Origin: Acanthococcus lagerstroemiae
Lineage: Eukaryota > Arthropoda > Insecta > Hemiptera > Eriococcidae
Length of the DNA stretch: 64,000 nucleotides
Direction of reading: 5' to 3'
NCBI GenBank assembly: GCA_031841125.1
Contig: CM063113.1
Span: 31,827,312 to 31,891,311, forward strand
The notes under the pieces were generated by a model. It saw only the letters and a list, made by a program, of their open reading frames with translations. It made no database searches and was not told the origin of the DNA. Of this stretch, positions 55,264 through 64,000 are shown piece after piece. Position numbers and translations under genes: made by a program. The number at the start of each line of letters is the position of its first letter. The first letter of the stretch is position 1.

Positions 55264-55844
55264 TAAGGGGCGGATTTCTGTGAAATTATATGTTTTTCTG
55301 TGTTGAAGTAGAATCGATATATTCCAGGTATTTATCCGTTTCGCGTCATTTCGAAGCGAATGAGCCCAACTTGTTTTTGCATATTTTGCATATTTTGCCA
55401 ATAAAATCATATTTTTTCATAAAACGACCATTTTTAGCACATATTTTCACAAATTTCCTCATAATTTCGAGTTTTTTTCATTTTTACCGCATATTTGCAA
55501 AATTTTTCAATTTTCAACTTTTTTGACTTCTGGATTACGAAAATTTTTCAGTTTTGACTCCTGGATAGTGAAAATTTTTTAGTTTTTGATAGCTTCACTA
55601 GCGCTCTATACTTGCTTTCGCGAAACTACTTTAAACACGAAGCGCCTGGTTCTAAGTATTTTACTTAAATTTTGAGGTAAGTGCTGTAAACAGACGTAAT
55701 TTTTCAAGACCTTTGCCACGATACCCATATTGATTTTGCATATTTTGTTCATATTTCGAGAAAAAAATATGCATATTTTTGATTTTTAGCGCATGAAATA
55801 TGCGCATATTTTGCGTTTTTTAGCGCATAAAAATCCGCCCCTTA
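55264..55844. mobile_element. hAT MITE (581 bp), perfect target duplication
   Basis: The termini are TAAGGGGCGGATTTCTG and its inverse TAAGGGGCGGATTTTTA. The 8-bp duplication GTTATAAC is at 55256-55263 and 55845-55852. The interior repeats GCATATTTTG words, and no coding capacity was seen. Confidence 0.9.
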
Positions 55845-55951
55845 GTTATAACCCATTCGACGCTAGAGCGCTTCTACAATTTGCACAGTCCCAAGAGGCA
55901 TTCAAAAACTTTATGGATAACGGCTTTGATAACAGTTTGTATGTTTGTGTC

Positions 55952-56602
55952 CAAGGTTGGAAAAGATTCGAATAAAAAAAAATTGATTCGAATCCGCTTC
56001 TGGGAATTGGATTTGTATCAGTGATTCAAAACCAGTGGACGACCCGGATTCGTAAAATTTATTTGAATCTTTTTCGTGGATTCGTCGGAATTTTTCTGTT
56101 AGCCGTATCAGGCGCTGAAGTCACCTAATATGGCCATCCGTTTTGGTCTCTTTTCTTCTTTTTTTTTTAACGAAAAAAAGTTCAAGAAACGTAATAAAAG
56201 CTACAATAAAATTTCTTCTGGCCTACTCAGCTGAAACATTAAATTTAATTTCTTTGGAAACTACATTGCTGGAAGTACGTTCACTATATGATTACATCGA
56301 ATAAGATCCAGTTTTTGGAGTATTTGGTTTTTCTGAAGAAATAAATTGTCAACGATTGCTGAGTGAGTGAAATAGGTTTAGTTTCTTTTGATTTTGATTT
56401 TGTAACAGCTAAAAAAGATTCCATAATTCCTAGATTCGATGATTCGTAGATTCGAATCCACGAATCCACTCCAATTATTCGAATCCGATTCGAATCACAG
56501 TAAACGTAAATCATTCTCAAATCATTTTCGAATCCAAAAAAAAGTAGTGATTCGTGGATTCGGATCCAATTTTAGTTTTTAGTGGATTTGTTGTCAACCT
56601 TG
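55952..56602. mobile_element. hAT MITE (651 bp), perfect target duplication
   Basis: The ends CAAGGTTGGAAA and, inverted, CAAGGTTGACAA are flanked by the exact 8-bp duplication TTTGTGTC (55944-55951 and 56603-56610). The interior is full of GATTCGAATCC words in both orientations, so it can fold on itself. No transposase is present. Confidence 0.9.
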
Positions 56603-56739
56603 TTTGTGTCACAGGTCGTGCTATATGTTTCTTCTTATCATTGTATGTAGCACGATTGTAATTTAGCACATTGAAAATGCCTAGCCGGTGTATAGTAATC
56701 ATCTACATCTCTTTAATCTCTTCAATTTAACGTAGAATT

Positions 56740-57290
56740 TTTTATGGGAACCGTCTAAAATATATTCATGAAAAAATTTCACGATTCCATTGTAGGTAAT
56801 ACTGATACTGATAACGTCACATCTCTTAAGGCTATTGCTTGGAATATTGGTAATTTGGAAAAAAGAAAAATGAAAAAAATACCTCCCTTTTCCCCGAAAA
56901 GTCGGTAAAAACCGCAGTATTTTAAATATAAATATCCATCCATAAAAAAAAAGGAACACCTAAAATTTCCATCGCTTAAGACCACTGCTTGGAACATGGA
57001 ATATTGCCAATTTGAAAGAAAAAAAGAAGACGACGAACAAAAGTAGAATTTTATAGAAGCAAATAGTTTTGAAAATACCCATTAGAAAAGGAACCGCCTA
57101 AAATATATTTAAAAGAAACAATTTTACTATTCCATTGTAGGTAATACTGATACTGATAACGTCAAATCGCTTAAAGGTCACTGCTTGGAATATAGAATAT
57201 TGGTAAATTGAGGGGAAATACGTAGAAAAGAAGAAAATAGTTTTGAAAACACCCATTAAGAAAAAGGAAACCTGTCTTAAGATATATTCA
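56740..57290. repeat. Imperfect tandem repeat, 3-4 units
   Basis: Units start GGAACCGYCTAAAATATATT and contain CCATTGTAGGTAATACTGAT and ACTGCTTGGAATAT. Two full units begin at about 56748 and 57090, with shortened units near 56952 and 57266. Unit interiors differ by deletions. Confidence 0.75.
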
Positions 57291-57304
57291 AAATTTGTTT
57301 TTGG

Positions 57305-57390
57305 CGTTGTCAAGGTACAAACCCCGTTAACATGCATCAAAATGTATCATTCGCTCTGACCACTGCGCCACACATCCCGCACGTCAGCCG
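57305..57390 (-). repeat. Possible tRNA-derived SINE head
   Basis: On the minus strand a good A-box occurs in GTGTGGCGCAGTGGTCAGAG and a weaker B-box in ACGGGGTTTGTACCTTG at plausible spacing. Neither the acceptor stem nor a clear tail is recognisable. Confidence 0.4.
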
Positions 57391-58020
57391 CGAGCAATTT
57401 GCACTTACATCAATCTCATAACTGTTCCGCTTTAAACTTCTGAGCTTTACTATGCCACAACGATTGAACTTACTCAAACTTTTCTTGGACCCAAACACCC
57501 TCTGAAACATCATCTTCCATTCGAGATAACTTACATACTGATCTATTGACCCTAGTGGACAAATACTGGAGATTGGAGACATTGTTCCTTGCTTCCGTTT
57601 TTTGAATTTCATACAATAATAATGTTTTTGCAAACGCATCTTTGGAGCATAATTTAAAAAATTCAATCAAAGTGGAAGAAAAACAGGAAATCCAACATCC
57701 GAAAAAACTGGATAGAATTAAACCTATCTTCAGGGTAAGTGGTAAAACTGATCCCAATCGTGCCCTCATTCGACGTTGACGCGCTCGCTTTGCAACGAAA
57801 ATATACCTCGTCTTACCGCGCAACCAATTACCTCACCGAAACACCCATTAACTGTGCGTGACGTCATTTCAACTTTGAAGCTTAATTACAGCTTTTACAA
57901 AGCGAATTTCAAAATTTGGACTTCAATAGTATTGAGTATTTGTTGTAAGGTATCTGTAGCGCCAATTTCAAGGCAATCCGATCAGTGGTTAACGCGTAAT
58001 GCCGTTACAACGAACAAAAC
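57391..58020. other. Intronic sequence, nothing recognised
   Basis: Overlapping frames on both strands (109, 117 and 122 codons) lack domains and are taken as chance. Confidence 0.35.
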
Positions 58021-60182
58021 CCGTTTCCCCAGCATCGCCCATTTCAGATTCGAAGTTCAAAATTTCAGGATCGTTAGTGCTACGTTAGTGCTGGTTAGTG
58101 CCGTAAAAATTTTCGTTAGTGCTTCCCCCTTCCATACTTTTTAAAAAATGAATTTGGGCGCTGCTGGGGAAACGGTGGCACCGCCCATGAGGCCTAGCCC
58201 CCCAAAACACTCAGAATCGTTAGCGCTATGTTAGTGCTGTGCAAATTTTCATTAGTGCAACCCGCACACCTCCGCAGTTGATCATATCCACATAGTAGGG
58301 GACAAAATATAAGGGACCGAAGACCCCATTCCAGAATCGAAGCTCAAAATGTCAGGATCATTAGTGCTACGTTAGTGCTGGTTAGTTCTGGGCAACTTTT
58401 CCTTAGTGCAGCACGTCAACCCCTGCAGTTCTTCACATCCACATTATAGGGGACAAAATATAAGGGATCGAAGATCCCATTCCAGAATCGAAGCTCAAAA
58501 TGTCAGGATCATTAGTGCTAAGTTAGTGCTGGCTAGTGCCGTTCAAATTTTCGTTAGTGCTGCCCCCTTCCATACTTAAAAAAAAAAAAAAAAAAATTTG
58601 GGCGCTGCTGGAGAAACGGTGGCACCGCCCATGAGGCCTAGCCCCCCGAAACACTCGGAATCGTCAGTGCTACATTACTGCTGGTTCGTGCTGTGCAAAT
58701 TTTCGTTAGTGCAACCCGCCAACCCCGGCAGTGGATCATATCCACATTGTTGGGGGCAGAATAGAAGGGACTGAATACCCCATTCCAGAATCGAAGCTCA
58801 AAATGTCAGGATCATTAGTGCTACGTTCGTGCTGGCTAAAACCGTACAAATTTTCGTTAGTGCTGCCCCATTTCCATACATTTTGAAAAATAAATTTGGG
58901 CGCTGATGGGGAAACGGTGGCACCGCCCATAATTTCATTAGGGGAAAACTCCGATGATTTTTGAAGTATCAACAATGTTCAAAAAAAATGTTCTCCGGAG
59001 AATTTCATCGAAGCTTTTTGTGAAAATCTCGGAGGATTTTTAAGGAATTTCACTGGGAATCTTCGGAAACAAATTCCGGTAATATTCGAAACAACTAACC
59101 TCCAGGAAAAATGTATTCCGAAGAGATTCATCGAAAATCTTCAGGAATAATCTTCGATGATCTTTAAAGAATTTCATGAGGACTTTTTAGGAAAAAATTC
59201 CAATAATGTCCAAAGAAACTCATCCGAACATTTCCAATGTTTTCTAAAAAAAATTTCATTCAAGAAATTTTTTGAGAAGATTTCCTGATCATGGAAATAT
59301 TTGAGGGAAAACTACAATGGTTTTGGAGAATTTTATCAACAATTTTCAGGAAAAATATTCGATGATCTCCAAGTAACTTCATCGATATTTTCGATAAACA
59401 TCTCCGATGATTTTTAAGGAATTTTGTCGGAAATTTTTAGGAAAAAATTCCGATAATTTCCGCAAGATTGTGCCGTTTAAAACTCAGCATTAGGAAAAAC
59501 CCGTTCGTTGCGTGTTAATAAAACGCAACATTACTGATTCCAGTGTGGCGCTGTTATAAACAAAAAATTATTCGTGGAAAGAAATCCGATGATTTCCAAA
59601 GAATTATCTGTAATCTCTGCGGCCGATAATTTCATCAGAAACGGAAAGAAATATCCGAAAATTTCAGAAGAATTTTATTGGAAATCTTTTGAGAAAATCT
59701 CTAATATTTTCCAATAAAAAATATTTCGAGAAAAATTCCCGAATACTTTGGAAGTATTTGTGGATGTGAACGACTGCGGAGGTAGGCGGGTTGCACTAAC
59801 GAAAATTTGCACAGCACTAACCAGCAATAACGTAGCACTAATGATCCTGACATATTGAGCTTCGATTCTGGAATGGGGTCTTTGGTCCCTTATATTTTGT
59901 CCCCTACAATGTGGATGTGGTCGACTGCAAGGGTGGGCGGGTTGCACTAACGAAAATTTGCACAGCACTAACGTAGCACTAACGATCCTGAGTGTTTCGG
60001 AGAGCTAGGCCTCATGGGCGGTGCCACCGTTTCCCCAGCAGCGCCCAACTTCATTTTTTAAAAAGTATGGAAGGGGGGCAGCACTAACGAAAATTTGTAC
60101 GGCACTAACCAGCACTAACGTAGCACTAACGATCCTGAAATTTTGAACTTCGAATCTGAAATGGGCTCTGCTGGGGAAACGG
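58021..60182. mobile_element. Fold-back element (2.16 kb) with internally repetitive arms
   Basis: The left end CCGTTTCCCCAGCATCGCCC and the inverse of the right end CCGTTTCCCCAGCAGAGCCC start arms that pair for more than 400 bp (right arm about 59755-60182). Each arm is made of reiterated GTTAGTGCTACGTTAGTGCT, CAAATTTTCGTTAGTGC and GGGGAAACGGTGGCACCGCC modules. In the left arm (58021-58930) the CCAGAATCGAAGCTCAAAAT module recurs at 58332, 58483 and 58785, spaced by multiples of about 151 bp. The middle (58935-59755) is a different degenerate repeat of AATTCCGATAATTTCC and CCGATGATTTTTAAGGAATT words. No protein is encoded. No clear target duplication was found. Confidence 0.8.
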
Positions 60183-60238
60183 CCCTCCTTTGAATATAGA
60201 AAAAGATAGAAGATAATATACGAAATCAGGTTGTTCTA

Positions 60239-62564
60239 AAGGCGGCTATACACTTAGCGTGAAAACAGACGATACGCGAGAAAAATCAGGCGAAACACGA
60301 GAAGCGAAAAGTGTATAGATGTCGTTCTCGTGATGCATCTCGTCATCTTTAAGTTCGTGTTTCGCGTTTCGTGTTCTCGCCAAGTGGTCGGCATTTTGAC
60401 GAAATGTCAAAGTGTTTTCGTACTATACTGTCTAGACAAACATGACGGCTATACACTTATCGTAACATGCATGTGTCGATCTGGCGAAATTTTCAGTTCA
60501 TCTGCATTTCAGTCGGCAGTCGGTTTTTAATTACTGAAGAGGCTTGGCTCAATTTTTCTCGCTGATTTCGAATTCGTTGTCCAAATTTAGCGCTGACCCT
60601 CCGTTGGACAAAATTCAATTTTGCGACCTATGATTCCTTTTCATAGAGCACCGAACATTATTTAGTATAATATGTATACTTTCACATGCCCACTTTGGGT
60701 AAGAACAAGCGCCCACACGGTATGTTGACTGAACCAGTTTCGAAGTTCGGATTATTTTTTGAACCTAAGTATTTATTAATTTTTTTAAATTCAATATTAA
60801 TGGCTCCTCCTACGGCCAAAACTAACCAGATTAGGAGAGGACAAAGTACGGTGTATTACAGTTTTTTCATTTGATATTAATTAAAGAACACGAAAAAAAA
60901 ATTGTAAAAAAGAAATAAAAACAAAAACAAAAACTGTGACACATTTTCAGGGTGTCTAACGGTCATTTAAAGTCATTTATTTTGAAGGAAGGTCATTTAA
61001 GTCATTTAAAGTCATTTATTTTCAATCATGGTAATTTACAAATTTAAAAATCAGAAAATTATAACTTGAAAGAGCTATGACGTATATTCCAGAATTTTCA
61101 AAAGATCTTCACGTATCACAGAATTCTGAGGAAAAGGAGAAGAAAACAGCCTTCACACGGCTCTTCCTTCGAAATGATAAACAAGCTTCACCCTTCGACA
61201 GTCTCGCGACATGTTTCGCCGAAAAAAGTGCCTGATGTCCTATCGTATGGAGAAATTTTCAAAATTTTTGAATATCAAAAATGAAAACGAAAAAAAAATT
61301 TAAAGATGGAAATATGAAAACGCGTTCTATGGGGTGCAGCATGGTGCGATATCAATGAATTAACAACTTCATAGATTTTTATTTTTTTATTTTTTTATTT
61401 TCCTTTTCGTGTGACTTAATGCCGAAAGAATAGAATCGAATTGGTTACGGGTTTTGAGGTCGCTGTATTCGACTTAGGGTAATTTTTGTCTATCTCTGGT
61501 GTGACAATTGTAGCAAGGCGTAGACAACAATAATAGATCGGAATTCACTCTTTAAATTAAGCACGATGGGTAAAATGCATTTTATTTATAAGTTTTGATC
61601 ATGAAAATAACGTGTACATTCTCAATTGAATAAGCAAGGCGCTTGAATTTGGTCCCATTATAAAATCAGAAGCGATCGAATCAGCGATACAAAATTACCT
61701 TTTATACTTCGTGCAAATTTGTTTTCGGAGAACGTTAAATTTCGTATTAATGACAGGGCTCTGAAAGGGTCGGATAAAAATCAGAGGCGATATTCGAAAT
61801 CAGCGTCTCAGAGCTTGGTTGACTATCCTGTCCAAAAAATTTACTTTAGAATCTCGTAAAGAATTTGGAACTTGAGGAAAACTAGAGTAACTGGAATTAG
61901 CCCCTCTTTCGTGGAGCCTGAATGATTTGGAGAGAGGGAAAATAACTATTAAAATGAATTCTGGAACCCAGGTGAGAAATCTGCAGCATATCTAACGCCA
62001 AATGTTATGAAAGTACAAAGGGGGTTAGGAGCTGGAAAATTATGGTATCAGGGGAGGCGGAGGAGGCTTCAGTTTAAGAGTATCGATAGATACAATATAA
62101 GTTCATACATCTGAAAATAATAGTCTCTTTCGTAACGCGATAATAATTACTATGCGGTCTTTAGATTTGTTTCAAATTTTGTGGATTAGTTACTCTGTCC
62201 CCAAAACCTCGGAAATCTCATTCATTCACCCTTATCTGCATTTGTGAGGGAGAGGGAGCCGAAGAACAACCCGATGGCAGGATGTTCCAGAAAATGAATT
62301 CGTTGGTTTTCAAATTTTCGTTTCATTACGACTTTCTCAAAAAAGTTTTTACACTGGTGAGAGGAGCTAGATTGAATATTTTTTCATTTTCGCGTCTTTT
62401 CGCGCCGAGATTTTCAGATTCTCGCGAACAGGATGAGATGAACAGACGAAACACGAAACAGCTGATATTGGGAGAAGTGTATAGTGATTGGTTCGCGTCT
62501 CATCATTTTTTTCGTGAAATAGTTTGTGAAAAGTCACGAAATACGCTAAGTGTATAGCCGCCTT
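60239..62564. mobile_element. TIR element (2.33 kb), TA-flanked
   Basis: The left end AAGGCGGCTATACACTTAGC is the exact inverse of the right end. TA is present immediately outside both ends (60237-60238 and 62565-62566). Subterminal sequence is rich in CGAAACACGAGAAGCG and CGCGTTTCGTG-type words. A partial terminal word GACGGCTATACACTTATCGT recurs inside at about 60444. The interior holds AGTCATTTAAAGTCATTTA repeats (60968-61020), and no transposase was recognised. Confidence 0.8.
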
Positions 62565-64000
62565 TAAGGGGAAACGAGACGAGATGCGGCACGAGTCATG
62601 AGTCCCAATTTTACCGCTTGTCAGCCACATCGTTTGGTCGCATTTTCGATACTCATTAGCATAATATGTATCCACTATCCACGGAGGCGTCGTCGATTGT
62701 CGATTCATGTTCACCCGCACTCGATTACAACCTTCCGCGTGGTCGTTCCGACTCCGTATAGCGAAAAATCGAATTGTCGAATTGTTGTATACGCGCGTTT
62801 AGTTCTCCGACAATATACGAAGACGCGACGTCGACACGCGGCCGCGCGTCATCAAGACGTTTCCGTCGGCGTCGCGTCGCCTCATTCGATTTATTTTTTA
62901 ATATGCCTGGGAGGGGGGAAAAAATGTATAATATGTTACGTTTTGTCCATCGCTGCGGCGAACGTACGGTGTCCCGTCCCGGTCGTCGGTCAGTGGCTGC
63001 GGCTGATGATGGCGCGTAAGCCGAATCGGTCGAAACGAATTAATTTTTCTGTATAGCCGCACGTGAGAGGGCAACGCGTTATACGTGTATAGGTAAAAGG
63101 GTCTACGTACACGCGGACCTACTGCTCGTGCAAGGTAAAGGTAAATTACGCCAGTTGATCCGCTCGAATAGACCGAAACAAAAAAGATAACGCGTTTAAA
63201 CGAGCAAAGACGATTCTCCAATTAATTTTCCTTCGAGAGCCCACTACGCGGTGGTTAATAACAGCTTCCATCGTCGGTAATTTATTTTATTTTACTTCGT
63301 CGTTATACGGAGCTTTTTTTTTTAGATTTCATTTATTCTCCTTCTCTCTCCTCGTTTCTGAGTTTCGTCTCTGTCGGACTCTACTTCTGCCGCCTTTTGT
63401 ATATACATACCTATATGTACGTACGATGATGTACGCTCGCGCATATTCGCCTCGCCGGTCTCTGGTCGGCTTATATGCTCGCTCGCGTCTCCATTTGATT
63501 CTCTGCCGTTCGTTTTTGTATTTTACAATCTTCTCTATTATCGAGCAGCTATCATCTTTTCGAACTACTTCTATTTCTCATCACGGTTATTACCATTACG
63601 CCTTTATTATACTCTATATCAGTTCGTGACTTTTATCGTTGTTCGATATTACAACGATCGTACGTATTCCCTTTTCGAATACGGCGATACTTCATGTACT
63701 TTTTTTTCGCGTAATTTTTTCATTTTTTTCTCCCTAGTTTCCTCTCCGCGTGCCCCTCATTGTTGTAATGTGTATAAATATTATACGTAGCAAAAAAATA
63801 TGAAAAAGAATGCATTCGTGTCGAAAAGAAAATAATACCGTGGTTCGGACGTACGCGGCATTGTGTGGCCGCTAGCACGTTTGATTCGAACTGGAAAGAC
63901 GAAACTGGGTTAGGGCTCTGGCTCTTGGTGAGCGTGAAAAAGTGTAGATTGAACGAACGCTGCCCTGGTTTGGATTTTACGTTTCATTTGACTGCGCACA
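62565..64000. other. CpG-rich, apparently single-copy stretch to the end of the window
   Basis: CpG density is high (for example ACGCGACGTCGACACGCGGC near 62822), with open frames on both strands at the same place (152, 81 and 107 codons) but no domains. No further Serrate exon was seen. It is a candidate regulatory region within the intron by inference. Confidence 0.4.

Noticed and set aside
57470..58144. Overlapping 109-122 codon frames as a hidden gene
   Set aside because: Frames lie on both strands over the same bases, share no family motifs and run into the fold-back element.
62598..63221. 152- and 107-codon frames near the right end
   Set aside because: They overlap on opposite strands in CpG-rich DNA, with arginine-rich artificial composition and no recognisable fold.
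42287..64000. Next Serrate exons (calcium-binding EGF repeats)
   Set aside because: I looked on the plus strand for a phase-compatible acceptor followed by an N/D-I-D-[DE]-C start and CxNGGxC words. None was found, so the next exon is taken to lie beyond the window.

Overview
The window is non-prokaryotic genomic DNA, AT-rich overall, with three short protein-coding exons separated by introns of about 18 to 23 kb. The exons lie on the + strand at 350-410, 23557-23687 and 42053-42286. They splice together in one consistent frame and encode the first four EGF-like repeats of a Notch ligand of the Serrate/Jagged type. Exon content and repeat content (hAT transposons, RTE-like and Jockey-like non-LTR retrotransposons, tRNA-derived SINEs) indicate an animal, most likely an insect. 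The CpG-rich flavour of the non-repetitive intron sequence resembles some hymenopteran genomes, but that guess is weak. The DSL domain should lie upstream of base 1 and the remaining EGF repeats, C-rich region, membrane segment and cytoplasmic tail downstream of base 64000.

Intron A (411-23556) holds small TIR elements (2.2-4.7 kb), a decayed RTE-like retrotransposon carrying an unusually fresh 82-bp inverted duplication (7505-7704), a degenerate tetranucleotide minisatellite (15.2-15.55 kb), a duplicated LINE-associated block (16.5-17.0 and 18.7-19.3 kb), and two pieces of an RTE-like element each abutting a tRNA-derived SINE (14.0 and 20.2 kb). CpG-rich, apparently single-copy stretches at 5.2-6.3 and 12.5-13.6 kb are candidate regulatory DNA.

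Intron B (23688-42052) contains a clear transposon nest. A non-LTR retrotransposon (about 25.3-30.05 kb, minus strand) is split by a 1,991-bp hAT element with an exact 8-bp target duplication. That hAT element carries an opposite-strand reverse-transcriptase scrap where the front of its transposase should be. Further on are two copies (32.85-33.75 and 37.86-40.40 kb) of a DNA element with about 278-bp terminal inverted repeats. The longer copy carries a broken, intron-containing gene whose motifs resemble the FEN/XPG branch of PIN-like nucleases, followed by a cysteine-rich CXC-type tail. I did not recognise this as a named transposon superfamily and regard it as the most interesting object here.

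Intron C (42287 to beyond the window) has several DNA elements with exact ends. There are three hAT-type elements with perfect 8-bp target duplications, a TA-flanked MITE containing a hexamer minisatellite, a 2.16-kb fold-back element, and a 2.3-kb TIR element. There are also Jockey-like and other LINE fragments and more CpG-rich stretches. No intact transposable-element gene was seen, and no exon beyond the three named could be supported.
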